Positions 1 to 7,556 are shown, numbered from the stretch's first letter. The stretch is DNA of 13,442 nucleotides from UBA1049 sp964522305 (GCA_964522305.1 CAZFVM010000027.1:1-13442), one strand, 5' to 3'. Numbers and translations are program-made. Notes: a model not told the origin generated them from the sequence alone.

Positions 1-55
1 GCAATGATATTCTCAAAGCAAAATTCGCTTTGAGAATAAGGACGAATGTAATATC
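1..55. repeat. 55-bp direct repeat, copy 1, with internal hairpin
   Basis: This block is identical to positions 199-253 over 55 bases. Its core is an 11-bp inverted repeat (arms 9-19 and 27-37, 7-nt loop). Short GATATT/AATATC words flank the core, so the whole unit is loosely palindromic. It begins at the window edge, so the true repeat may extend further left. The form resembles a small non-coding palindromic repeat family (MITE- or REP-like); no transposase gene is visible, so family membership is an inference. Confidence 0.85.
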
Positions 56-198
56 ATTATGTAAATAATATCATTGGCGAAGCCAATATCATAAAGTTCT
101 CTTTTCTATCTCCTTTTACTTTGTTCTTTCGACAGGATTTTTTAATTATATTCGCCCTTACGGACGAGTGATATTTACCTCGTTAATGATATTGCGTA

Positions 199-253
199 GC
201 AATGATATTCTCAAAGCAAAATTCGCTTTGAGAATAAGGACGAATGTAATATC
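199..253. repeat. 55-bp direct repeat, copy 2, with internal hairpin
   Basis: This is the second perfect copy of the repeat at 1-55, with hairpin arms at 207-217 and 225-235. The two copies diverge directly after base 253. The 143 bases between them hold no convincing gene. They contain a further small hairpin (73-78 with 82-87, loop GAA) and more GATATT/AATATC words. The copy ends 35 bp before the -35 box of the transporter promoter, so it could affect upstream transcription, but nothing in the sequence proves that. Confidence 0.85.
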
Positions 254-287
254 TCTAATGAGGGGTTTGTCGGCAGGATTAAAGTGA

Positions 288-316
288 TTGACAGCGATAT
301 GTGGGCATGATAGAAT
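288..316 (+). promoter_or_regulatory. Sigma-A promoter of the MFS transporter gene
   Basis: A perfect -35 box TTGACA (288-293), a 17-bp spacer and a -10 box TAGAAT (311-316) lie 37 bp before the transporter start codon. Transcription should begin near 323. The gene has its own ribosome binding site AAGGAG (342-347), 5 nt before the ATG. Confidence 0.85.
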
Positions 317-352
317 GGCTGAAATATTTTCGCGCTCTTGTAAGGAGATTAT

Positions 353-1585
353 ATGAAGAAGCAAAACAGAATTTTGCCTGTATTAGCCGCTATAGCTATT
401 CAAATGTGCTTGGGCACAGCCTATATCTGGAGTATCTTTCAGACCGGTATAGCGCAAAGTGTCTTTGCCGGTGATAACGCCGCTGCCAGTCTAACCTTTT
501 CGCTATTGCTGTTTGTTTTGGCTATCGGTAGCATTATCGGCGGTAAGCTCGCCACAAAGTACAACACCCGTATTATTGTTATTATCGGTGGGCTAATTCT
601 TGCCTCCGGGTTCTTCCTTGCCTCTTTTGTGACGGCAAACGCACCGTGGCTGCTTTGGGTTTCATATGGAATCCTGGGCGGACTCGGCATGGGGTTTACT
701 TATTCGACCACCATTGCTTGTGTGCAAAAATGGTACCCGGACAAAAAAGGGCTGGTTACCGGAGTAATCGTATCGGCTTTGGGGTTCGGCGGTGTTGTGT
801 TTACCCCTCTCCTTGAATACCTTATAAAATATTATGGCGGTGTGGGTGTGGGGGAAGTCTATGCCTTCAGAATACTCAGCCTGATTTTTTTGGTTGTTTG
901 TACTATTGGCGGGTTGTTTATGATAAACCCTCCCCCGGAGACAACTGACTCGGATAAAAACCCTAATATTAAATCAAATCAGCACGAAAAGAGTTTTTCT
1001 CCAAAAGAAACACTAAAGAACCCTCGGTTCTTTGTCCTTGCAACGAGCATGATGTTTGCTTGTATGGGCGGGCTGATGATGATAGGCTTTGCAAAGCCGA
1101 TTGCCGTTGCCAAAGGGCTTGCGGAGACTGCCACCATAGGTGTGCTTGTAATATCTATCTTTAACTCGGCAGGGCGATTGTTTTGGGGGTTTGTGTCTGA
1201 TAAGCTTGGCAGAAAACTGACTTTGATTGTCTTGCTGGTGGGCTCCGGGGCGATGTCCCTGCTTGTAATCGCCGCTAACGGCTATTGGATTTATGCTCTC
1301 ATCGCCTTTATCGGGTTTTTCTATGGCGGGTTTTTGAGTATTTATCCGGCTTTTACTGCCGACTTATTTGGCCCGAAACACATGGCAACAAACTATGGAA
1401 TGGTCCTGGTGGGCTTTGGAATCGGTGCCGTGGTCTCTTCGTATATAGCCGGATATTACAAAAACATTGCAGGCGAAGACATTAGCTTGATGATGCCGGC
1501 TTTTGTTATAGCCTCGATATGTGCGGTCATAAGTATATTGCTGATTCTTACAATCAAAACCAAGGACAAGGCAAAAAAGCAATAA
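353..1585 (+). CDS. MFS transporter, OFA (oxalate/formate antiporter-like) family
   Basis: This 410-residue protein has about twelve hydrophobic segments split by a charged cytoplasmic loop near residues 195-225, the usual major facilitator layout. The N-terminal MCLGTAYIWSIF and the segment around KWYPDKKGLVTG are characteristic of the OFA branch (oxalate:formate antiporter and monocarboxylate carriers). The loop motif SDKLGRK after TM8 is the MFS signature repeated in the second half. It should move a small organic anion across the cytoplasmic membrane; the substrate cannot be told from sequence, and many OFA members are annotated as lactate, oxalate or unknown carriers. ATG is chosen because AAGGAG sits 5 nt upstream. 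It is a single-gene unit with its own promoter and a terminator at 1620-1662. Confidence 0.88.
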   Translation: MKKQNRILPVLAAIAIQMCLGTAYIWSIFQTGIAQSVFAGDNAAASLTFSLLLFVLAIGSIIGGKLATKYNTRIIVIIGGLILASGFFLASFVTANAPWLLWVSYGILGGLGMGFTYSTTIACVQKWYPDKKGLVTGVIVSALGFGGVVFTPLLEYLIKYYGGVGVGEVYAFRILSLIFLVVCTIGGLFMINPPPETTDSDKNPNIKSNQHEKSFSPKETLKNPRFFVLATSMMFACMGGLMMIGFAKPIAVAKGLAETATIGVLVISIFNSAGRLFWGFVSDKLGRKLTLIVLLVGSGAMSLLVIAANGYWIYALIAFIGFFYGGFLSIYPAFTADLFGPKHMATNYGMVLVGFGIGAVVSSYIAGYYKNIAGEDISLMMPAFVIASICAVISILLILTIKTKDKAKKQ

Positions 1586-1619
1586 TCGAATTTTGACTGT
1601 GAGACTTTGAACCGAAGAT

Positions 1620-1662
1620 ACAAAAAAGCATTTGCGAATGACAACGCAAATGCTTTTTTTGT
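1620..1662. terminator. Bidirectional intrinsic terminator
   Basis: A perfect 9-bp GC-bearing stem (1628-1636 with 1645-1653) with an 8-nt loop is extended by an A-run on the left and a T-run on the right. It therefore has a U-tract in both directions. It lies between the ends of two convergent genes, the MFS transporter (+) and the zinc-ribbon protein (-), and can end both. Confidence 0.9.
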
Positions 1663-1672
1663 ATTATTATAC

Positions 1673-2539
1673 TTATCGATACATTATCTGATGCTTTGGT
1701 TTTGGCTTGTCGAGTATCTTGAATATCACAAACAAAACCATGGCTACTACATATAAAAATCCGCCAATTGCAATAAAGTCAAAAACATCATTTATCAAAA
1801 TATAGGCTACCCAGGTTATAATGGAAAGGCTGCCGAATATAATCCCCAGAACCTTTGAATTGATAAAGGATGAGATTACGGTTATCACGGTAAACAGGAT
1901 AACCGGATAAACGATAAAACCTCCAAAATCCATGTACTCAATAACATCAAAGGAGCTGGTAAACACCTTAAAAAAGGATATTGTGTCAAACCATACATCA
2001 GCATAGGGAAGAAACAGGGTGACTACCGAGAAAAGCGCAAATACAATCGCCAGAATCCCAAAGGGTCTTGCAAACACAGACTTTGGTTTTTGATATTGTT
2101 GGTAGGGATAAGGGGGCTGTTGGGGATAAGCACCGTAAGGCTGCTTTGCCTGGGGATAGCCCTGATATTGCTGCTGTTGGGGTTGGTATTGCTGTTGAGG
2201 TCGGGGTTGGTATTGTTGCTGAGGCTGAGGTTGATACTGTTGCTGGGGCTGAGGTTGATACTGTTGCTGGGGCTGAGGTTGATACTGTTGTTGAGGCTGG
2301 GGTTGATACTGTTGTTGGGGCTGGGGTTGATACTGTTGTTTGGGTGGTGCTTGCTCTTTGGAATAATCATAGGGATGTTCCGAAACAGGTTGGTTAGCCG
2401 GCTTGCTATCGCTTGCAGCGGCAGTGTCTTTGGTTGTGGCAGGCTCGTTCTCCCGAGCCGAAAGAGGGCTCCCGCACATGACACAAAAGGCTGCGCCTTC
2501 TATTGACTCGTGACCGCAATTGTTGCATTTCTTACTCAT
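1673..2539 (-). CDS. Zinc-ribbon membrane protein with Gln/Pro/Tyr-rich tandem repeats
   Basis: I do not recognise a named family. The protein of about 288 residues starts with a zinc-ribbon (C-x2-C-x11-C-x2-C, first 25 residues). A polar linker and a low-complexity stretch of about seven QQQYQPQP-type octapeptides (about residues 65-120) follow. The C-terminal half has four hydrophobic segments (near FGILAIVFALF, IVYPVILFTVITV, LGIIFGSLSIITW and FLYVVAMVLFVIF). It is probably a membrane protein with its zinc ribbon and flexible arm in the cytoplasm; similar zinc-ribbon plus TM proteins are common and mostly uncharacterised in Firmicutes. An ATG at 2545 is also possible, but the AAAGGG site is better spaced (8 nt) from the ATG at 2539. 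It is transcribed alone from a consensus promoter. Confidence 0.8.
   Translation of the reverse strand: MSKKCNNCGHESIEGAAFCVMCGSPLSARENEPATTKDTAAASDSKPANQPVSEHPYDYSKEQAPPKQQYQPQPQQQYQPQPQQQYQPQPQQQYQPQPQQQYQPQPQQQYQPRPQQQYQPQQQQYQGYPQAKQPYGAYPQQPPYPYQQYQKPKSVFARPFGILAIVFALFSVVTLFLPYADVWFDTISFFKVFTSSFDVIEYMDFGGFIVYPVILFTVITVISSFINSKVLGIIFGSLSIITWVAYILINDVFDFIAIGGFLYVVAMVLFVIFKILDKPKPKHQIMYR
2183..2344. repeat. 24-bp tandem repeat (coding minisatellite)
   Basis: Six full 24-bp units and one partial unit run head to tail inside the zinc-ribbon protein gene. Each encodes an octapeptide of the type QQQYQPQP on the minus strand. The units at 2231-2254 and 2255-2278 are identical; the others differ by a few bases. 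Such in-frame repeats change copy number by slippage or recombination without breaking the frame, so protein length may vary between strains. Confidence 0.9.
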
Positions 2540-2667
2540 TTGCATTTCCCTTTCTTATTACTGATTCTTTGATTAGATTAGCTCTGACAATAGTACATCA
2601 AAAACCAAAATATCAATGAAATAAATCGCTAAAAAAGCCTAAGATGGTTGTCCACCCTTGTGTAAAC

Positions 2668-2697
2668 ATTATACATGCAAACTATATCGTTTGTCAA
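2668..2697 (-). promoter_or_regulatory. Consensus sigma-A promoter of the zinc-ribbon protein gene
   Basis: On the minus strand a perfect TTGACA (2697-2692) and a perfect TATAAT (2673-2668) are separated by 18 bp. The predicted start near 2661 leaves a leader of roughly 120 nt before the ATG at 2539. No riboswitch or clear operator was recognised in that leader. Confidence 0.85.
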
Positions 2698-2781
2698 CAG
2701 TGCAACTATATTGCGGTCATCAATGATTGCGGTTGCTCTAAAAAAACAAAAGGGGCTGTAACAAAGCAGCTCATAAAAAGC

Positions 2782-2821
2782 AAAATATCTCGTTCATCCG
2801 ATAAGATGAGCGAGATATTTT
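2782..2821. terminator. Intrinsic terminator after gatB
   Basis: A 16-bp hairpin (2782-2797 with 2806-2821, one G-T pair, 8-nt loop) lies 52 bp beyond the gatB stop codon. On the minus strand it ends in a T-rich run. It closes the aspS-gatCAB operon. The symmetrical A/T ends could also stop rightward transcripts, although no plus-strand gene needs it. Confidence 0.85.
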
Positions 2822-2873
2822 TGATTTTCAGTAATTTTTTGGTGTTTATTGTTTGAGAAATAAAAAAAGGTTG

Positions 2874-4310
2874 TTATTCGTCCTCGCCCAAATACTCTTT
2901 TAGCAGCCGGTTTATCAATTGGGGATCTGCCTTGCCTCGAAGCATCTTCATGGTCTGACCTACTAAGTATCCATATATCTTTTGGTTGCCGTTTTTGTAA
3001 TCTTCGACTTGTCTTTGGTTTTGTTCTAAGACTTCTTTTACTGCATCGGACACCACGGAAGTATCGCTGACCATGGCGAGGTTATGCTCTTGTACATAAG
3101 ACTCGGGGTCTACTTCCTCTTCTAATATAAGCAGTAAAATCTTCTTTGCCACGGTGCGGTTGATTACCTTGTCTTCTACCATCTGCAAAAGACGGGCGAA
3201 CTTTTGACAATTGATATATATATCGTCCTCGCCCTTATTATCCCCTTTTGCTATCGCTAAAAGCTCGGAAATTATCCAGTTGACCACTTCCTTTGGCTTG
3301 TTGAAATAGCTCAAAGTCTCGTCGAAAATATCGGATAGCCGCTTGCTTCCTGTTATAATACTGCTGTCATAATCGGATAACCCAAGCTCGGTCGTCATTC
3401 TCTTGTACTTGTCCTCGGCGGACTCGGGCAGAGAATCTTTAACCCCTTGTATCATCTCGGGGCTGATAAAGGTCGGTAAAATCTCGGGGTCCGGGCAGTA
3501 ACGATAGTCGGTGGCGTCCTCTTTGCCCCGCATGGAAAAGGTGGATTCTGAGGCGTCGTCCCAACGGCGGGTCTCTTGGACAATCTCTTCTCCCGACTCT
3601 AAGGCATCGATTTGTCGCTGTGCCTCGTACTCGATAGCGGCAGATATTGCCTTGAGGGAGTTCATGTTCTTAATCTCTGTCCTGGTCCCCAAGGTGTCGC
3701 TGCCCTGCTCTCTTATGGATAGATTTATATCGCACCGCATGGACCCTTCCTGCATCTTGCAATCCGAAACACCGGCGAAGCTAAAAAGGGACCTTATCTT
3801 TTCGAGATAGGCGACTACCTCCTCCGCGTCGCTAAAGTCCGGGTTGCTGACTATCTCAACCAAGGGTACCCCTGCCCTGTTATAATCTACCAATGTAGCG
3901 GAGGTAAACCCATCATGGATGAGCTTGCCCGCATCGCATTCTAAGTGGATTTGCTTTAAGGTTATGGTTTTTTGACCGTTTTGGGTATGGATATTTACTT
4001 TGCCGTCGGTACAAATAGGGGCATACAGCTGGGTTAGTTGATAGCCCGAGGGTAAGTCCGGATAAAAATAGTTCTTCTTGTCAAAGGTTATTACCTTAGA
4101 TATCTCGCAATTAGTCAAAAGCCCTGCGGCGATTCCCAGCTCGACTGCTTTTTTGTTTAGTAAAGCGGGGGTGCCGGGCATCCCCAGACAGGAGGGGCAG
4201 ACGTTTTGGTTCGCCTGTGCACCAAACTCTGTGGAACAAGAGCAAAACAGCTTGGTCTTTGTGGATAGCTCTACATGGACTTCCAGCCCTATTACAACTT
4301 CATACTTCAT
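2874..4310 (-). CDS. gatB: Asp/Glu-tRNA amidotransferase subunit B, with altered channel residues
   Basis: GatB activates the carboxyl of misacylated Asp-tRNA(Asn) or Glu-tRNA(Gln) with ATP and amidates it with ammonia delivered from GatA. The 478 residues are full length. The N-terminal GLEVHVEL, the Cys4 zinc site (CSC near 23-25, CPSC at 38-41), KNYFYPDLP, MQEGSMRCD and the C-terminal YqeY-like tail with GKADPQLINRLLKE are all present. Two family-conserved positions differ. LPKGYQ reads LPSGYQ (Ser88 for Lys), and HxEEDAGK reads HLECDAGK (Cys125 for Glu, codon 3938-3936). YRYFPEPD also reads YRYCPDPE. The numbering matches S. aureus GatB without gaps to this point; from memory Lys88 and Glu125 belong to the ammonia-channel region. 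The start overlaps the gatA stop by 4 bp (ATGA), indicating coupled translation. Confidence 0.95.
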   Translation of the reverse strand: MKYEVVIGLEVHVELSTKTKLFCSCSTEFGAQANQNVCPSCLGMPGTPALLNKKAVELGIAAGLLTNCEISKVITFDKKNYFYPDLPSGYQLTQLYAPICTDGKVNIHTQNGQKTITLKQIHLECDAGKLIHDGFTSATLVDYNRAGVPLVEIVSNPDFSDAEEVVAYLEKIRSLFSFAGVSDCKMQEGSMRCDINLSIREQGSDTLGTRTEIKNMNSLKAISAAIEYEAQRQIDALESGEEIVQETRRWDDASESTFSMRGKEDATDYRYCPDPEILPTFISPEMIQGVKDSLPESAEDKYKRMTTELGLSDYDSSIITGSKRLSDIFDETLSYFNKPKEVVNWIISELLAIAKGDNKGEDDIYINCQKFARLLQMVEDKVINRTVAKKILLLILEEEVDPESYVQEHNLAMVSDTSVVSDAVKEVLEQNQRQVEDYKNGNQKIYGYLVGQTMKMLRGKADPQLINRLLKEYLGEDE

Positions 4311-5416
4311 AGTCCCAGCTCCTTCCCTGCATATTCTAATGCTCTCTCCCCGTTTTTGTAAGCGACAAGTAAAAGTCCCGCTCCTTTGTAATTAAAGGAT
4401 AAGGAGGGCAAGCCTGTCAAAGCGGTGACGGCGGTCAGGGACAGGTTGTCATATTTGTTCCCGTTAAGCTCTGCGGGTAACAGGATAAAATTGTAATCTT
4501 CAAAAGACAGCTCTTGCGTTATTGCACGCCTTAGTTTTGCTGCCGATTGGAAATACTTGTTGTAATTATTACCACTCAAAAACATGGCTCCGAAGAGGAT
4601 CATATACTTAGTCCGTGAGTCAAAGCCCTCGGAGCGGGTCTTTACATATAGCTCGTCTAAGTCGCGATACTCCGGGGTGCGGAATCCATATTTGATGCCG
4701 TCGTATCTGGCAAGATTGTTGCTAATCTCGGCAGCGCTCAAAACAAACATTGCATCCTTGTAATAATCAAAGTCAGATAAGGGGTCGGTCTTTGCCTTTA
4801 GCAGTGCGGATAAGTCTTTTAGCACCCTTTGGGTATCCTCGTCTGCCAAGGACAAAACGTTGTCCGGAATATAAAAGGTCATCTCGGGCTGCGGGGTTGT
4901 CGATATCTCGAACTCCTGCTCCATAACGCCGTCTTTTTCGTCCTTGCCGGAAATAATCTTGAGGATATCAAATCCCTCATGAATATCCCGAGCCAAAACC
5001 CCTATAGCGTCCATGGAGGAGGCTAAAGGTATAAGCCCGTAACGGGAAACGGTGCCATAAGTGGGATGAAGGTAAAACAACTCCTCCCGGGCGGCAAACT
5101 GCCTGTAGCTGCCGAACAAATCGTTGCAAAGGCAAGAGGAAAAATCCCTGCCCTTTAGTCGGTCGACGAGAAAGTCTGTCGACCGGTCTTCGTTATCGAA
5201 CAAGTCCGGGATACCGAACTCTTCAATCTCTATTCTGCCGGTTATCTGCCTGCCGGATGCGACTAATCGCTCTACAACCGTCGCGTCAAAAAGAGGAGAA
5301 AACCCGGACAGGATTCGGGACCCTGCCGTAGCAGAAATGTCCTTTTGTAATATGACATCCGAGAGCCCTATGCCGGTGCCTTGGAGGTGTTTTGATGTTT
5401 TGTTTTTTGTATCCAT
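4307..5416 (-). CDS. gatA: GatA-like protein lacking the amidase active site (pseudoenzyme)
   Basis: GatA normally hydrolyses glutamine to feed ammonia to GatB. This 369-residue copy is over 100 residues short of the usual length (about 485). The core is unmistakable: DATVVERL, HPTYGTVSRYGL, ASSMDAIG, ISNNLARYDGIKYGF, TRSEGF, TGLPSLS. The helical region before GIPxxIKDN is almost absent. That motif reads GTGIGLSDV, so the catalytic Lys (Lys79 in S. aureus) is Ser. The glycine/serine-rich segment with the cis-Ser is gone, and SDTGGSIRQ is NDLFGSYRQ, keeping only the nucleophile Ser. The Arg pair after SEGF is Tyr-Met, and the late Asp that contacts glutamine aligns with Leu. There is no frameshift or stop. 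ATG 5416 is preferred: AAGGGG lies 6 nt upstream and gatC ends 10 bp before it, whereas the ATG at 5461 would overlap gatC. Confidence 0.9.
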   Translation of the reverse strand: MDTKNKTSKHLQGTGIGLSDVILQKDISATAGSRILSGFSPLFDATVVERLVASGRQITGRIEIEEFGIPDLFDNEDRSTDFLVDRLKGRDFSSCLCNDLFGSYRQFAAREELFYLHPTYGTVSRYGLIPLASSMDAIGVLARDIHEGFDILKIISGKDEKDGVMEQEFEISTTPQPEMTFYIPDNVLSLADEDTQRVLKDLSALLKAKTDPLSDFDYYKDAMFVLSAAEISNNLARYDGIKYGFRTPEYRDLDELYVKTRSEGFDSRTKYMILFGAMFLSGNNYNKYFQSAAKLRRAITQELSFEDYNFILLPAELNGNKYDNLSLTAVTALTGLPSLSFNYKGAGLLLVAYKNGERALEYAGKELGL

Positions 5417-5426
5417 GTCTCGCCCC

Positions 5427-5699
5427 TTATAAAGCCTTTGGGACCTGAAAGTATCCCTCATGTTCCACAGGCGCGTTGTGCATAATCTCTTCTAAGGTGT
5501 AGGTCTTTGCCGGTATGTCCTCCCTTAACGGGTTTTTTGCGTCAACAACCGTATATAGAGGTTCTTGGGTGTCGGCAACAATCTCGCTTAAAGCGTCCAG
5601 CCTTGGCAATATCCTCTCGGAAATACGCGAAAAACCTTCTTGTTCTCTATCGGTGAGACTTAGCTTCGCCATCTCGCAATATTTCGTCGATTGGTCCAT
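5427..5699 (-). CDS. gatC: Asp/Glu-tRNA amidotransferase subunit C
   Basis: GatC is the small clamp subunit that wraps around GatA and contacts GatB to stabilise the complex. The 90 residues match the usual length of about 95. An N-terminal helix carries MAKLSLTDRE, the middle has VVDAKNPLRED, and the end reads EGYFQVPKAL, which is the family's conserved C-terminal strand. It has a strong ribosome binding site (AAAGGAGG, 5713-5706) 6 nt before the ATG. It lies 34 bp after aspS and 10 bp before gatA. Unlike its partner GatA it shows no sign of degeneration. Confidence 0.93.
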   Translation of the reverse strand: MDQSTKYCEMAKLSLTDREQEGFSRISERILPRLDALSEIVADTQEPLYTVVDAKNPLREDIPAKTYTLEEIMHNAPVEHEGYFQVPKAL

Positions 5700-5733
5700 G
5701 ATAAACCTCCTTTATCTGATGGTTGCAAACTCT

Positions 5734-7473
5734 TTATCTTATCTTTATATGAGCTTCTCTGAGTTGTTGCTCGGTTACCTTACCGGGGGCACCCAAAAGC
5801 GGGTCTTGGGCGTTGCTGTTCATGGGGAAGGCTATAACCTCCCTGATGCTTTCGGTCTGTGTAAGGAGCATCAATATACGGTCGAACCCGGGCGCCATAC
5901 CGGCATGAGGGGGTGCTCCGTAATGAAAAGCCTTGAACAATGCGGGGAACTTGCTCTCTAAATCTTCCTTTGTATAACCTGCTAACTCAAACGCCTTTTC
6001 CATTATATCGGGTCGATGGTTCCTGACTGCACCGGAGGACAACTCTACCCCGTTGCATACAATATCGTATTGATATGCCTTTATTTGTAAGGGGTCTTGG
6101 GTCTGCAAAGCCACCAGCTCCCCTTGGGGCATAGAGAAGGGGTTGTGGGTAAACTCTAACCTGCCGGTCTCTTCGTCGATCTCGTACATGGGGAAATCCG
6201 TGATAAAACACATCTCATAAGAATCTTTGTCGATAAGATCCAGGCGCTCTCCCAACTCGCTGCGAATGAGTCCGGATAATCTTTCGACCACTTTTTTGTT
6301 ATCGCAGATAAAAAACAAGGTGTCGTTTGCTTTGAGATGCAGTTTTGCTATGAGTTCGTTTTGTTTTTGTTCGGATAAGAATTTGACAATGGGACCTTTT
6401 AGCCCGTTGTCCGGTAAAAGGGAAATATATCCCAAGCCCTTCATGCCGATATCTAAAGCAAAGGAAAGCATCCCGTCAAAAAAGCTTCTGGCACAACCGG
6501 CGCAATCGGGAGCGACAATACCCTTTACCGGTTTGTTCTTGAAGGGGGGGAAATCCACATCCGAGAAAAACTCCGTGAGGTCACAGATTGTAAGGGGGTT
6601 GCGTAAATCCGGCTTGTCCGAGCCGTACTTTGCCATGCTTTCGCTATAGGGTATCCTGGGGAAAGGAAGAGGGGTTACCTTTTTGTCGGAAAACTTGACG
6701 AAGGTGTCGTGCAAAACCTCTTCTGCAACGGCAAAGACATCCTCCTGAGTGGCAAACGCCATCTCGAAATCCAGTTGATAAAACTCACCCGGTGACCTGT
6801 CTGCCCTGGAATCCTCGTCCCTAAAGCATGGGGCTAACTGGAAATAACGGTCGAATCCGGAAGTCATCAAAAGTTGCTTAAAAATCTGGGGTGCTTGAGG
6901 GAGAGCATAAAACATGCCATGGTGCTTGCGGCTGGGAACCAAATAGTCCCGCGCTCCCTCGGGGGAAGAGGAGGTTAATATTGGGGTATGTATCTCTAAA
7001 AACCCAAGCTCTGTCATCTTTTCCCGCAGGAATGCCCCAACCTGAGACCGAAGTACAATATTCTTGTGAACCTCGGGGTTGCGTAAATCGAGAAATCTAT
7101 ATTTTAGTCGAAGCTCTTCCCGAGTGTTTGTCGACTCGTTTATCTCAAAAGGCAATTGAGAAAAAGCCTTGCTTAACACTGTAAGCGTCGTTGCCTTTAG
7201 CTCTACTTTGCCGGTGGCAAGCTTGGGGTTTATATTCTCCGGGCTTCGTTTTTCTACTGTGCCCTCCACCATAATCACCCATTCTTTGCCAAACTCCTCC
7301 GGGAGCCCCGCCTCGTCGGTCACTATTTGGGTAATACCGTAGTGGTCCCTCAAATCCAGAAACACTACTCCTCCGTGGTCTCGGATGGTGTCCACCCAAC
7401 CTGCAAGTTTTATTTTCTTGCCTATATGCTCGACTCCCAACTCTCCGCAAGTGTGGGTCCTGTATGTGCTCAT
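5734..7473 (-). CDS. aspS: Aspartate-tRNA ligase, bacterial type, probably non-discriminating (Asp/Asn)
   Basis: This cytoplasmic enzyme charges tRNA-Asp with aspartate. The 579 residues contain the N-terminal OB-fold anticodon domain (about 1-105), class II motif 2 (CFRDEDSRADRSPGEFYQ), the bacterial GAD insertion in the middle, and motif 3 (GMAPGFDRILMLL) before IREVIAFPMN. In the OB domain RDHGG has His33 where discriminating E. coli AspRS has Leu; His here is associated with non-discriminating enzymes that also make Asp-tRNA(Asn). That fits the gatCAB genes directly downstream. Motif 2 (ADRSPGEFYQLD) and LRDHYGITQ resemble alphaproteobacterial AspRS more than the Bacillus form, from memory. 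AAGGAG (7490-7485) lies 11 nt before the ATG. Expression is controlled by the T-box leader. Confidence 0.95.
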   Translation of the reverse strand: MSTYRTHTCGELGVEHIGKKIKLAGWVDTIRDHGGVVFLDLRDHYGITQIVTDEAGLPEEFGKEWVIMVEGTVEKRSPENINPKLATGKVELKATTLTVLSKAFSQLPFEINESTNTREELRLKYRFLDLRNPEVHKNIVLRSQVGAFLREKMTELGFLEIHTPILTSSSPEGARDYLVPSRKHHGMFYALPQAPQIFKQLLMTSGFDRYFQLAPCFRDEDSRADRSPGEFYQLDFEMAFATQEDVFAVAEEVLHDTFVKFSDKKVTPLPFPRIPYSESMAKYGSDKPDLRNPLTICDLTEFFSDVDFPPFKNKPVKGIVAPDCAGCARSFFDGMLSFALDIGMKGLGYISLLPDNGLKGPIVKFLSEQKQNELIAKLHLKANDTLFFICDNKKVVERLSGLIRSELGERLDLIDKDSYEMCFITDFPMYEIDEETGRLEFTHNPFSMPQGELVALQTQDPLQIKAYQYDIVCNGVELSSGAVRNHRPDIMEKAFELAGYTKEDLESKFPALFKAFHYGAPPHAGMAPGFDRILMLLTQTESIREVIAFPMNSNAQDPLLGAPGKVTEQQLREAHIKIR

Positions 7474-7520
7474 TTCTTATGATACTCCTTTTTGTTTTGC
7501 AAATAAAATATTTTTCCAAT

Positions 7521-7556
7521 AAAAAAACCCATAAAAACATAAATTGTCTTTATGGG
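7521..7556 (-). terminator. T-box attenuator terminator
   Basis: On the minus strand an 8-bp stem (CCCATAAA with TTTATGGG, 7556-7528) is followed by seven T residues (7527-7521). It lies 48 bp before the aspS start. Its left arm CCCAT is also complementary to ATGGG at 7583-7579 just before the T-box motif, so terminator and antiterminator are mutually exclusive. Confidence 0.88.

Noticed and set aside
158..364. A 68-codon minus-strand reading frame upstream of the transporter
   Set aside because: It runs through the second 55-bp repeat and the transporter promoter, and has no recognisable protein features.
2183..2344. A CRISPR-like array
   Set aside because: The 24-bp units are contiguous with no unique spacers and are in frame with the protein.
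2068..2506. Long plus-strand reading frames opposite the zinc-ribbon protein
   Set aside because: They arise from the 24-bp tandem repeat, which is open in several frames; the minus-strand frame has the zinc ribbon, membrane segments, promoter and ribosome binding site.
2644..2856. A 70-codon plus-strand reading frame between the zinc-ribbon gene and gatB
   Set aside because: It covers the minus-strand consensus promoter and the 16-bp terminator hairpin; no ribosome binding site or homology is seen.
4307..5416. Calling gatA a pseudogene
   Set aside because: There is no internal stop or frameshift, the ribosome binding site and 4-bp overlap with gatB are intact, and core motifs are well conserved, so a pseudoenzyme fits better than a decayed gene.
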